A stretch of DNA of 64,000 bases from Rhinolophus ferrumequinum (Eukaryota; Chordata; Mammalia; Chiroptera; Rhinolophidae): the NCBI RefSeq assembly GCF_004115265.2, contig NC_046304.1:15120292-15184291 (forward strand), given 5' to 3'. The position numbers and the translations under genes were made by a program. Under the pieces are notes generated by a model. The model had not been told where the DNA came from and did no database searches. It worked only from the letters and a program-made list of their open reading frames with translations. Each line of letters starts with the position of its first letter. Position 1 is the stretch's first letter. This document shows positions 35,861 through 47,160 of this stretch, in pieces.

Positions 35861-38340
35861 TTCCATATTGCACCAGGCTGCTCTGGCAAAGTATGAGGAG
35901 TTGGGGGTCCTACAGCTAAGGAAATGCAAGGTCTCCACGACAGTGGGCAATCACTGTTCAAACAGAGAGTAGGACACTGAGGGAGGGCTAGGCATCCTCT
36001 CCCCATTCTCTGTTCATTAATCGCATCACTCGGACCCTCAACTTCTAAGTTTCTGGCCTAGAATATCAGAGTGGGGGGGTGACATCCCTGGGGGACTTGT
36101 CCCTCCTCACAACCCACTCCTTCTACTGCCACTTCCAGAACCATTATGGACTCCCAACAAACAAAAGTCCTGGACCAGATGGCTTCACAGGTGAATTTTA
36201 CCAAACATTCAAAAAAGAATTGACACCTATTCTCCACTAACTATTCCAAAAAATCCAGAAGGATGGAAGCCTCCCAGCTCCTTTTACAAGGCCACTATTA
36301 CCCTGAACCCAAAACCAGACAAAGACATTACAAAAAAAAGGAAACTCTAGGCAGAATCATTATGGGACCCCCCAAGATGCAATCCCAGCGGCCCCCACTA
36401 ACAAAGACTTGAGGGGGGAAGCATTGTATTCCTGAGGACTCATTAGAAAACTGAGTTCTTTCTTTTGCCTCTTTTCTTGTGCCTCTTTACATGCCTAGGT
36501 CAAGGCAAACCTAGGGGTCGGCTGCTCTCTGCTCGGAGCCCTCTTTGGGCCATGAATCTGGGAGAGCAAAGCACTTAGTCTGCATTCTGGTCGAGTCCCA
36601 GCTCCACCATTCGCTCCATGGGTGGCTTTGGGAAGATGGGTAAACTCTGGACTGCACTGTCCTTGTGAGATAAATGGGATTAATAACATCCCCTAGTCAC
36701 CCCTATGGAACCAATATGAGAAGTGCAGGAAGGAGTTGGACATGAGGCCTTTCTGAGAAAATCAAAAGCATCACAAATTTGGGAAGCATTATTACTGGGT
36801 TCATTAAAGGCTTGGGTTGTTTATCAGTCTGTGGCTCCCTAAACCCCAACCCTTCCGAGGAGGGCTAATTTTTAAGGTCCCTAGGTGATGGCACTGCAGT
36901 GCTTCACAACAGAGATGATCTCATCTCTTCCTCTCATTTTCTTATATATGGGCCTTCCTTGCTTTCTGGGGCTAGGGCCGCACAGTGCCGCACCCTCTTC
37001 CCTTTCCTTCACCAGAAATCTTTCTGACTTCTGTACCTGTAATAAGGTGAGTAACCTCCAGGGTCCCCCTTTGCTCCCCAATAATAGAGAAGGAACTTGA
37101 ATTGTTATCAAGTGAGTCAAACTTCCTAGTTCACACAGGATTCAGTAGGAAAAGAGTCTAGCTCAGGGTAACACATCAAGTGAGAGAAAGAGCTGGGACC
37201 CTCCTACGCCAGGCCACTTTGCCAACACTTCTCTTTCTTGGATGAAGCCTACTTCCTGTTTTTATTAGAGTGACTCTGAGGGCAATCATCAAATCCAACC
37301 TTCCTGCTAGACCCATTCCTCAGGTAGCAACCTTGGGCCAGACCCCTGCATCTGAAGGCCTAAATGAGTTTTCATCATCAGACATGTAAAGGGTTTAATT
37401 TGAATGTCAGAGCAGGGAGCCATGAACACTCAGCAAAGGCATCCTGGGGCTCATTCTGAACACCCGAGTGGTGATCTAGGGGAACTTCTTCAGTTCAGGT
37501 CACCATGATGGACTTCTTAGATGATGTGGTCATCCTAGAATCTTGGTGGTAATAAATATGCTTCACCTCTGTACAGTGAGGGTTACATGGCATCTCTGTG
37601 GAGTGTACTCTTCTTGCCTAGATTTACTTATTCATAGGGGTTACCCTTCCTAGTTGCCAAATTCCTTTGAGCTGTTTTCAAAAAAAGACATATATAAGTG
37701 AATGGATTATTTTACCTATTGTCTTAAGAGTCCCCAATGCCCCATGTGGACAAAGGGAGCAGAGATTCCTACAGCAGTCCTTTTGGGCCTTTTACTCAGA
37801 CTTACACCTCCCTCAAATCATATCACTCTTTCATTGTCTTGCATAAATTCCAGCTCATCCAGAAAACATTTCCCAACTCCTATAAGCCCAATCTGACATC
37901 CCCCTTTCAGAGAAAACTTTTTGATCTTATGGTCTTTGTTGCCAAGTTCATCCATTTACTTGTGTCAGAAATATTGAGCACCTACTGTATGCAAAGTGTG
38001 AAGACAGGCGTTGAGAATGCAAAGCTGAGTCAGCCATAAATCTGTCCTGAAGCCATGTAGAGTGGTTAGAGGAGCAGTGGGGGTCAGGGGCTCTTTAAAG
38101 AAATGACCATGCAAGAGGTTAGCAGAGATAAGTGCTGTGAAGTATAAAATGTAAGTGCGGCAGGAGGTAATGGAGAGGAGTTTGAGATGGAGAGGCATCA
38201 GGAAACCTTTTACAGAAGAGGAAAATTTTAGTTGAGTCATAAAGGATTTGGGCACTTAGAGTTAGTGAGAGGACATTCCAGATAAAATAAACAGTTTGAG
38301 CAACGATAGGAAGGCATGAAATCAGAGTGTGAAACCTTCT
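35861..38340. other. left copy of an ancient tandem duplication (unit A)
   Basis: Unique-type intergenic DNA that aligns by eye, with many changes, to 47161-49400. Anchor pairs: 36441/47502 (attagaaaactgag with attaagaatttgaac), 37110/48163 (gagtcaaacttcctagtt with aagtcaaacctcctggtt), and 37880/48942. The offset stays near 11.05 kb. No gene recognised. It contains the small L1 piece at 36150-36354, absent from the other copy. Confidence 0.75.
36150..36354 (+). mobile_element. short internal L1 ORF2 piece without 3' end or poly-A
   Basis: Codes about [17 protein letters not shown], then a degraded continuation to KPDKDITKK, the start of the L1 reverse-transcriptase domain. It ends inside ORF2. 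Near-identical 11-bp flanks aaccattatgg (36139-36149) and aatcattatgg (36355-36365) act as target duplication. The matching site in the paralogous unit (about 47425) is uninterrupted. Confidence 0.8.
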
Positions 38341-40859
38341 AACTCAAGTTCAAGTGGATTTGAGAGGCTAATTGGGAGGTAGTTTAATTATTCTTTAATT
38401 ATGTAATATGTGGGGGAAGCTGTTTTGCTCTCATTTATATCTCAATTCACATAGTATTTGTTAAATGAGTCGAGGTCTATAAATAGACCCAGAGGGTGAC
38501 ACAACAGGAATCATGGATTTCAGAGTTTTTAGGAGACTTTAGGAGACACAGCCTGAAATTTCTCACTCATATGGAATCCTCTATGCAGCATCCCCTAAAA
38601 GTGACTGTCACACAACATGGGGACTTAATTTGGAGTCCGGCATTGAGGCTTCCACCAACTATCCCCGCATGTCTTCAGCTGCTTCTCTGCCTTAATTGCA
38701 TATATAAAATGAACCTTTATAGAAAAGAGGGTGCTCCAGGGTCTAGAGCAATCAGTTGTTGGTGGAGAGAGCAGGAGGGAGGAAGAAGAGAGACAGAGGC
38801 CATTGAGGTGGTTTCCAGAGACTGTCCAGACAGGGGAAGAGGACATTCATGACCAGCACTTTACAAGATACCCTAAACGTGTATAATTTTTCTCTATTTG
38901 TCATTGTTTTCATGCACCATCTATTCTTATCAGAAAAACTCTTAACATGAGAAGGACCCAGGTTCTTATTTTGAGAGAATAGCAAGAACGAGTGATGATG
39001 ATGATGGTGGAAGGAAGGTTGCGGAGAGAGGGCATGAACTGTTGACTGCCATCAACCAGCGGAAGACCACGAGCATTGAAGAGGCACGGAAAGCAGGCTG
39101 GTTTCCTTTGGGCAAAATGGGAAATTTTGGAAAAATGGAAAGCAGGAGGTTGGCAGGCAGACTGTAAACTGCCTTCAGGAACCTGCACTCATGAGAGACC
39201 AGTGGTTCTGTGACAGTTAGTAGCAGATAGAAAACCTGAATCAGGCAGACATATCAGAGGCCAGGCTCTCACAGGGTAGGTGAGGGAGGAGAACCCCAGA
39301 GTGAAATGAGAAGCAGAACAAAGTAAGGCAGGTGCTGTTTATAACCATGACCTACCTTATCCAAGGTAGCCTGTTTGTTCACAAGCTACCTAAGACAGGT
39401 CTGTGAACAAGAGAGTGTGAGGTTTGCAAGGCACAGACACAAAGGGTAGGGAATAGGTTTCTCAGTCAGAAGAGTCATTCAGAGCAGTTCCAGAGAGAAC
39501 TGCAGAAAGACATGGATTTTTTCATCCCTTGGTGAGCACCAGGTAATGCCCTTTGGGGACATTTCCCCAAATGGAAATGGTTAAAAGCAGCCATCTTGGG
39601 CTGGTTAGACCAGTGACAAATTTCTGGCGTCCTCATACAAATCCTTTCTCTGATGGCCTTGTAGTTACTTGGGGGTTAGCAAGCATACAATAGGATGGCC
39701 CAGTAACAGATGCTTTTTAAAAATAGAAAACCAGACATTTTATAAGTATATTTAATATTTACTCTATTCCCAACAATTCCAACCCCAAAATGCTCCACCA
39801 TAGTTTCCTCATCAGTAAAATGAGTGAGTAGATACTCTCCAAAACGCCAGCTAACTAGGTCCTTCTTTGACTTAATGATACTATATACAGGGTACACTAA
39901 ATACAGCTATGTTCACTGATAAGACCACGATGTGGGTAGGGGTTATAGTCAAAATATTTAACAAGCACCAGACTGGTACTTTGTACCAATGGATTCTGAC
40001 TGAATATTACCCACGGTGGATGTAGGCTTCCCACTGTGATTCAGAGTCTACGTTATTGATGGGAAACTGACGTTATGTCTTGAATTTAAATTATGTCTCA
40101 ATATTTAGGAACTTATCTTTATTATTCCCATATCATGATAATACAGTTGCAGAAGTCACAGCTTTTCATTATTATTATCTATAATGCTTTTTAATTATAC
40201 TTTTAAAAAAAACCTAAATATTTTCAGGCACCAATAATGTTACTAGGTTACTATATTTAAAAAGACCCATCAAAAAAACAGAAAAAAAGTTAAAGGAATT
40301 AGTTTAATAAGTAGAAGATAAACATGAAGATAAAAATCCATGTTCTGCTAAAGCATGCACATAAAGAATAAAACAGGCCAAACACTTCCATTGATGGATA
40401 CCACATAAATTAATTTGGGCAGAAACTGGTAGGCTGTTTTGTTATAAGCAGATTTTTTTAAAAAGAAGCACAATGAAGCAAATGTTATTTCTTTATAGAG
40501 CAGTGAGGCAAATTAGGATCGGTGTAGCACTCTAAACCTTTATTTATTCTGGTGGGTAGCAGTACCTTGAACCTGCTGGAAACATGACAGGGAGGAGGAG
40601 CCATTGGGTTATTATTGTTGGCCTTTCAAGGTCCCTAATCTGGCAGAAACAGAACATTAAAAAACATATTTACTATTATAAAAGTAATCTGATTCATTGT
40701 AGATCATTTGAAAGCAAAAGAAAAGTGAGGGGAAAAAGGAATTAAAAATCTCCCATAGTTCTACCAGTCAATGGAACTGAGTGAGGTTTATTTTAAGTTA
40801 TTTTTCTAGGAATCTATATATATATAATTCGGGTATAAATTTACTTCTTCCTTTACTTT
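38341..40859. other. intergenic, nothing recognised
   Basis: Mostly unique-looking DNA upstream of the first OR3A gene. A weak MIR-like tract is visible near 39770-39850. No gene recognised. Confidence 0.4.
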
Positions 40860-41990
40860 TAATTTTAGATTATAAAATTTCACCTTACAGTTGGGAATTT
40901 GGGGTTTTGTAGCTGATTACTATTGGCAGATAAGAATCCATTGTCTTGTATATAATGATTTTTTAATCTAACTTGCTAATATCTTAATAATTCTAAGAGT
41001 TCCCCTGTTTTTATTTAGGCAGTTTTATTGTTTCCAAATTACTTTTTTTTTTCTCATTTCTATTCTTTAAGTATTTTATTTCTTTGTCTAAAATTTTTAG
41101 AATAATGAGAAATACTTGAAATAACAAAGGCTATTGCTTTCCTGCTCCTGATTTGCATAGAAATATCACTACTACTTCACCATTATGAATAATATAGATG
41201 TGTAGTAGATAGCCTTGTCACACAAAGTGGTGTACCACCATTTCAAGAAACTACAGTTTTTTTCTTTTTTTCTTTACATTGAGAATATATTTAAATGTTT
41301 ATTAATTGCCTTTTAGAAAAAATTCCTCTTTTTTAAGCCAATTAATATGCTATAAAAGTAGATTTACTAATGTTAAGTCATCTTCTTCCTATAAAATCTA
41401 TTATGTGGTGGTGGATTTCATTTATTGTACTTAAGATTTTTGTATACATATTGTCAAGGAGGGCAGTGTAGAATAATTCCTTTGTTATTTTGACATTTTA
41501 GTTTTAAGATTTGCTAACTTTAAAGAATAAATTGAAAGGCTTTCTTTTTTTCTAAGCTAAGGGAAATTTATGTTAGATGATAATTATGTTTACATTGATA
41601 ATTTAAACTAATTTGTATAAGAAATATTTGAGTTTGGAGCCTACACATGGAAGTACATTATTGACAGTATTTTTTCTAGTTTTTTCTTTTTTTGGTTGAA
41701 GCTGGTTTATTTGGTGGGCACACTGTTCTTGAATTGATTGTTCAAATTTAAGAGCAGATAGTATTCCATGATTATTTTATTTATTTTTGGTCTGTGGTTA
41801 CACCACATTTTCATTTCCCAATTTTGTGTATTTTTGCACTTTTAGTGCTTATATGTTTTCCAGGTATTTATTTCTTTGTAAAGACTTATGACCAATTCTT
41901 TAGTTTCTTTCTATTTACTATCTATTCACTTTTACTTTTAGCATTATTTTCCCCCCAAATCTCCTCATACAGGTTGTTGGTGAGAAGACC
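40860..41990 (-). mobile_element. old L1 ORF2, antisense
   Basis: Reversed L1 text such as gtcatcttcttcctataaaa, ttcatttattgtacttaaga and ttccaggtatttatttcttt is present. Very diverged; boundaries approximate. Confidence 0.5.
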
Positions 41991-42270
41991 TACTTCCTTG
42001 ATTCTAGGGAACAAAGGAAGAAAGAATTTATACACCTTTCACGAGCAGGTGGGGGAGGTCCAAGGTAGTTGTGGCATCAGGCAACTCACTTGGAAGCTGG
42101 GTAAGGACTGAGATGAAGGCAGTCAATGAGTGAGGTATGGCCTGAGGAGTGGGAAAATAACCACTAGGACACTTGAGAATTTACCCTGGGGTATGGCATA
42201 TAAAAGTGAGTCAATTTCTTTTTATTGAATAACTAAATTGGGAAGAATGGTCCCTTCCACTATGGGGTGT

Positions 42271-42280
42271 CTTCTTACAG
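42271..42280 (+). other. likely splice acceptor before OR3A coding exon
   Basis: Pyrimidine-rich 'cttcttacag' ends at 42280, six bases before the ATG at 42287. OR genes usually have non-coding 5' exons spliced just upstream of an intronless coding exon, so this supports the chosen start. Confidence 0.6.
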
Positions 42281-42286
42281 GGACCC

Positions 42287-43234
42287 ATGGAGCCAGAATC
42301 TGGTGCCAATGAAACAACCATTACAGAGTTCATCCTGCTGGGCTTGGTGGAGACACCAGGGCTGAGACCAGTTGTCATTGTACTCTTCCTCTTCGCCTAT
42401 CTGTTCACTGTCGGGGGCAACCTCAGCATCCTGGCAGCCATCTTGGTGGAGCCCAAACTCCACACCCCCATGTACTTCTTCCTGGGGAACCTGTCAGTGC
42501 TCGACGTTGGGTGCATCACCGTCACTGTTCCCTCAATGTTGGGTCGTCTCTTGTCTCACAAGCATAGGGTTCCCTATGGAGCCTGCCTCACACAGCTTTT
42601 CTTCTTCCATCAGTTGGCTGGTGTGGACTGCTTCCTGTTGACAGCCATGGCTTATGACCGATTCCTGGCCATCTGCCGGCCCCTCACCTACAGCACCCGC
42701 ATGAGCCAGACGGTCCAGAGGGCATTGGTGGCTGTGTCCTGGACTTGTGCCTTCACCAATGCACTGACCCACACTGTAGCCATATCCACGCTCAACTTCT
42801 GTGGTCCCAATGTGATCAATCATTTCTACTGTGACCTCCCACAGCTCTTCCAGCTCTCGTGCTCCAGCACCCAACTCAACGAGCTGCTGCTCTTTGGTCT
42901 GGGTATCCTCATGGCAGGTGCACCTGTGACTCTTATTGTCACCTCCTATATCCATGTGGCAGCTGCAGTCTTGCGAATACGCTCTGCCGAGGGCAGGAAG
43001 AAAGCCTTCTCCACATGTGGCTCCCACCTCACCGTGGTCGGCATCTTCTACGGGACAGGTGTCTTCAACTATATGCGTCTGGGCTCAGTGGAGGCTTCGG
43101 ACAAGGACAAGGGGATTGGCATCCTCAACACTGTCATCAGCCCCATGCTGAACCCACTCATCTACAGCCTCCGGAACCCCGATGTGCAGGGTGCCCTCTG
43201 GCGGGTGTTCACAGGGAAGCGAACCCTTGCATGA
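42287..43234 (+). CDS. OR3A-like: olfactory receptor, family 3 subfamily A-like (intact, first copy)
   Basis: This encodes a 315-residue odorant receptor, with no break in the frame. Seen in the sequence: N-glycosylation NET at residues 8-10, GN of TM1 at 44-45, [13 protein letters not shown] at 58-70, C100 and C182 for the loop disulfide, [10 protein letters not shown] at 121-130, SY of TM5 at 220-221, [10 protein letters not shown] at 239-248, and [12 protein letters not shown] at 286-297. Wording such as [33 protein letters not shown] identifies subfamily 3A. The C-terminal third ([20 protein letters not shown]) follows the OR3A2 or pseudogene type rather than OR3A1. The first two thirds are almost identical to the gene at 54624 (see findings). 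Expected in olfactory neuron cilia. Which of OR3A2 or OR3A3 it is orthologous to is unclear because conversion blurs the tree. Confidence 0.95.
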   Translation: MEPESGANETTITEFILLGLVETPGLRPVVIVLFLFAYLFTVGGNLSILAAILVEPKLHTPMYFFLGNLSVLDVGCITVTVPSMLGRLLSHKHRVPYGACLTQLFFFHQLAGVDCFLLTAMAYDRFLAICRPLTYSTRMSQTVQRALVAVSWTCAFTNALTHTVAISTLNFCGPNVINHFYCDLPQLFQLSCSSTQLNELLLFGLGILMAGAPVTLIVTSYIHVAAAVLRIRSAEGRKKAFSTCGSHLTVVGIFYGTGVFNYMRLGSVEASDKDKGIGILNTVISPMLNPLIYSLRNPDVQGALWRVFTGKRTLA

Positions 43235-43769
43235 GGGGTGTCTCAGGAGGGCAGAACTACAGCAAGTGAGCAAAACAACTTTTGTTAGGTAATAGGTTTG
43301 CAGGTTCTGTAGACCAGAAGCTTTGGCTTGTTGCCTTTTTGTCCTAGCTACCCTTTTCACTCCAGATAAAGGTAGAACCCAGTAAGTTCTGTATCGGGAG
43401 ACTCATGGTCCCAAAGGCAGAACTCTTTGTTTATTTTCTGCTAGGATCCCCAAAAATACACCAGCAAAGATTCTCTCCAAACTAGAATATGCAAAGTCAC
43501 AGCCTGGTGCCAAGTATTAGCACATCCTCCGGCCAGGCTTCCTCTGAAACAGCTACCACAACAGGCTTTTAAGCAGAATCCCACTCAAGGATCCAGACCT
43601 ACCACAGTATAATTTGAGACAATGATTTTCAGTACCCTGTCTACATTGCAAGATTCTAGAGTATTTAACAGTGTAGAGTTTATATTTCCTTTGGGATTTC
43701 TCCTTGTTTTTTTCTAAACTGGAACCATCCATTGATTTTTAAATTTTCACTAGAAATTGTGTTTATAAA
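43235..43769. other. 3' flank of OR3A copy 1
   Basis: Presumed 3' untranslated and intergenic DNA. No repeat recognised. Confidence 0.4.
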
Positions 43770-44100
43770 AATGAAAACAAAATTTTACCAGTGGAAAATT
43801 AAAGTCAAAACCTTCACCCTATTTGTTCCCATATAATAATTTGATTTTCTAAAAGAAACCACTGTTAAGAAGTTGGTGCTTATCCCTCTAGTTTTCTTTA
43901 CAAATATAAACATGTTTATAAATTTAATATCAATATATATACAAGCTTATGTATATTTCATATCAATCGGGGCATGTTATGTCATGTTTTTGGTTTACAG
44001 AGTAGACTTTCTTTTTTTACCTGTCAAACACTTAAAAACTTACCTTATCCATTTTAATGACTACTTAGTGTTAATTTATGCATTAACCATAATTTACTTA
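43770..44100 (-). mobile_element. old L1, antisense, left of a nested young L1
   Basis: AT-rich reversed L1 text (tatccctctagttttcttta; cattaaccataatttactta). It continues after the nested element at 45002 (gaagtttaggttgtttctag). Confidence 0.5.
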
Positions 44101-45001
44101 ACCATATTCCTTTTTTTTTTTTTTTTTTTTTTAATTTATTGGGGTGACAATTGTTAGTAGAATTACATAGATTTCAGTTGTGCAATTCTGAATCACATCA
44201 TCCATAAATCACACTGTGTGTTCACCACCCAGAGTCAGCTCCCCTTCCATCACCGTACATTTGATCCCCCTCACCCTCATCCCCCACCCCCCAACCCCCT
44301 TACGCTCTGGTAACCACCAAATTACGTTCCCCAGATTAATTTTCAAACCCCGTGGCCATCCTGTGGTCACCAAGAAAGTGGGAATAGAGGGATCTTATCT
44401 CAACATAATAAAGGCCATATATGACAAACCCACAGCTAACATCATACTCAATGGGGAAAAGCTAAAACCATTCCCCCTAAGATCAGGAACAAGGCAAGGA
44501 TGCCCATTATCTCCGCTTCTATTCAACATAGTTCTGGAAGTTCTTGCCACAGCAATCAGACAAGAAAAAGAAATAAAAGGCATCCAGATTGGTAAGGAGG
44601 AAGTAAAGTTATCATTGTATGCAGATGATATGATACTATATATAGAGAACCCTAAAGACTCCACCAAGAAGCTATTAGAGCTGATAGATGAATTTAGTAA
44701 AGTGGCAGGATACAAAATTAATATTCAGAAATCAGTTGCATTTGTATATACCAATAATAAAACATCAGAAGGAGAAATTAAAAAAACAATCCCATTTACA
44801 ATCGCTCCAAAGACTATAAAATACCTGGGAATAAATTTAACCAAAGAAGTAAAAGATCTATACTCAGAAAATTATAAGACACTGATGAAAGGAATGAAGG
44901 AAGATATAAATAGATGGAAACACATATCATGTTCATGGATAGGAAGAATTAATATAGTTAAAATGTCCATACTGCCTAAGGCAATATACCATATTCCTTT
45001 T
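44101..45001 (-). mobile_element. young L1 with inverted 5' part (twin-priming structure)
   Basis: A perfect 14-bp target duplication accatattcctttt borders it (44101-44114 and 44988-45001). From the left a long T run is followed by reversed L1 3' UTR (TTATTGGGGTGACAATTG; same lineage as at 7415 and 21185) to about 44385. The rest, to 44987, is L1 in sense orientation. It encodes the reverse-transcriptase palm and beyond: [25 protein letters not shown] at about 44625, and [19 protein letters not shown]. One insertion whose distal half is inverted. Confidence 0.92.
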
Positions 45002-45363
45002 GATGAAGTTTAGGTTGTTTCTAGATTTACTGCAATTATGATCAATAACATAAAGAATATTCTTTAGAGGTGGGTTCTATTACCTTCCCATAAGCTCTAA
45101 TTAGTAAGATTCCTAAGTTGAATAAAATAAAAATTTAGAGTTTTGATAAATATATTTCCCTCATATCCTACAAAAAAAAATTTGCACTATTTTATTATTC
45201 CAATGGTGACTGAAACTGCTTGTTCTCCACAACTTGTCAAAAGTGGTTATTATAAATAAATTTTTCTAATTTTTGACAATATAATGGTTGAAAATTACCA
45301 ATTATTTTAACATGCATTGCTTTGATGTTCACATAAGGTTGAATATATTTTCGAATGTTTATT
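45002..45363 (-). mobile_element. old L1, antisense, right of nested L1
   Basis: Continues the old L1 interrupted at 44101: ttaggttgtttctagattta, tttaacatgcattgctttga. Diverged. Confidence 0.5.
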
Positions 45364-45368
45364 ATCCA

Positions 45369-45765
45369 TGATGTGGACTGAATTGTGTCCCACCAAAATT
45401 CATACGTTGAAACATTAACCCAATTGGGTTATGACTGTATGTGGAGACAGGGTCTTTAGGAAGAGATTAATTAGGAAGTACTAATGAGGTATTTTAGGAA
45501 GTAAAGTTAAATTAGAGTGGGGCTCAAATCTGATAGGATAGTGGCATTATAAGAGAGGAAGAGACCGAGAGAGAACTCTTTCTCTCCTCATCACCTGGGA
45601 AGGCTGCTCTCTGCAAGCTAGGAAGAGGGTCCTTACCAGAACCTGACCACGTTGGCACTCTGATCTCTGACTTCTACCTTCCAAAAGTGTAAGAAAATGA
45701 ATTTCTGTTGTTTAAACCACCCAGCCTATGGTATTTGGTTGTAGAGGCCTGAGCTGACTAATATA
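45369..45765 (+). mobile_element. MLT1-type solo LTR fossil (ERVL-MaLR)
   Basis: It opens TGATGTGGACTGAATTGTG, carries the MLT1 hallmarks caaaattcatacgttgaaac, gctctctgcaagctaggaag and atgaatttctgttgtttaaa, and closes with ctgactaatata. A 5-bp duplication ATCCA flanks it (45364-45368 and 45766-45770). This is a solo LTR with no internal region. MaLR families date to roughly the early placental radiation. Confidence 0.88.
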
Positions 45766-45794
45766 ATCCACTAGAATTATATATTTTTATAAAG

Positions 45795-46162
45795 GAATTT
45801 TTTCCCCAAGTTTATTGAGGAATAATTGACAAAGATCATTGTATATATTTAAAGTGTACAATGTGATGATTTGATATACATTGTGGAATAATTACCAAGG
45901 TCAAGATAATTAACACATCCATTACCTCACATAATCAACTCTTTTTGTGTATGTGTGTGGTAAGAACACTTAAGATTTACTCTCAGCAAACTTCAAGTAT
46001 ACAATACCATATTATTGATTATAGTCACTATGCTATAAATTAGATGCTCAGAACTTACTCATCTTATAACTAAAAGTTTGTACCCTTTGACCTACATCTC
46101 CCCAGTTGCCCCTTTCCCCAGTCCCTGGCATTCTACTCTGTGTCCCTGGCATTCTACTCATA
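45795..46162 (-). mobile_element. L1 3' end, antisense
   Basis: 'aagtttattgaggaataattgac', 'gtacaatgtgatgatttgat' and 'aattaacacatccattacct' are the reversed 3' UTR of middle-aged L1 families. The MITE at 46165 sits at its distal edge. Confidence 0.75.
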
Positions 46163-46164
46163 TA

Positions 46165-46391
46165 CTGTGTTTCCTCGAAAATAAGACCGGGTCTTATGTA
46201 AATTATTGCTCCATTAGGGCTTATTTTCAGGGGATATCTTATTTTTTCATGTACAACAATCTACATTTATTCAGTTACAGTCATGTCATCTTCTTCTGGA
46301 ACATCGTCATAACGTACTAAATGCGTCCGTCTGGCTGAGATCTTAACTGGAGCTTATTTTCGGGGTAGGTCTTATTTTCGGGGAAACACGG
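46165..46391. mobile_element. mariner-type MITE (227 bp)
   Basis: The ends CTGTGTTTCCTCGAAAATAA and TTATTTTCGGGGAAACACGG are the same as in the copies at 29861 and 30530. TA precedes the left end (46163-46164), and TTA follows the right end, one base off a clean duplication. The core is unlike the other two copies. Confidence 0.85.
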
Positions 46392-46769
46392 TTATTACAT
46401 TCTTAAGCCAACAGTGCAAGCCTAACACTGCAGGGTCAGCTCCCCATAAGACCACCAAGTCAAGGTCATAATTCTCTGCAGTGAGAGTAAGTAACAGATA
46501 TAATGGGAGAACAAGACAGTCACACTGGAGGTAGCAGCTGGCGGTTGATGTCAGCGCTCTGGATTGGGTTATTGGGATGGAGCAGAGGCCACTATTACTA
46601 AGAGGTGAATGCCTTAGGCTCATATCCAGAGCATAGTCCATGGTATATTTGAAACAATATTTATCACAAGCCACAGAAGCTGAAAGTATATTGTTTGGGG
46701 GAGAGGGGTTCATTGGAAGGGGGTGGGAGAGGAAGTCACATGGCATTATTTTTGAGATCATGTACCTTG

Positions 46770-47160
46770 GGATCAAACGAATGCAAGTTTGAACCCCAAC
46801 TCCTCAACGTTCTAACTCTGTGACCTTAGTCAAACGACTGAATCACTCTGAACCTTAATTTATTTACCTGTAAAATGGGAATAATAAAGGTATCTATCTC
46901 ATGGAACTGTTGCAAGGGTTGATTGGGATTTAGTGTATATACAGCTCATGGTATGGTGTCACATACATAATAAGCACGTGATAAATGTTATCAATTATTA
47001 TTATGTTCATAACAATGTTGGTGGCCTCCTACTGGGAACTTTGTGTATTACTTCATCTAGTCCTCCCAGCAACCTGAAGAGGGGATATTACTCTCATTCC
47101 ACAGATAAGGAAACTGAGGTCCAAAAGGGTTCAATAGTTGCTGATAACTGGAAGAGCAGG
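46770..47160. mobile_element. two head-on MIR SINEs (sense, then antisense)
   Basis: Sense MIR (46770-47010: gtttgaaccccaactcctca, ttatttacctgtaaaatggg), then reversed MIR (47025-47160: cacagataaggaaactgagg). Same arrangement as at 35480-35860. Confidence 0.85.

Noticed and set aside
44216-45013. 265-codon frame as an independent reverse-transcriptase gene
   Set aside because: It fuses reversed 3' UTR with an inverted ORF2 piece of one L1 insertion; not a host gene.
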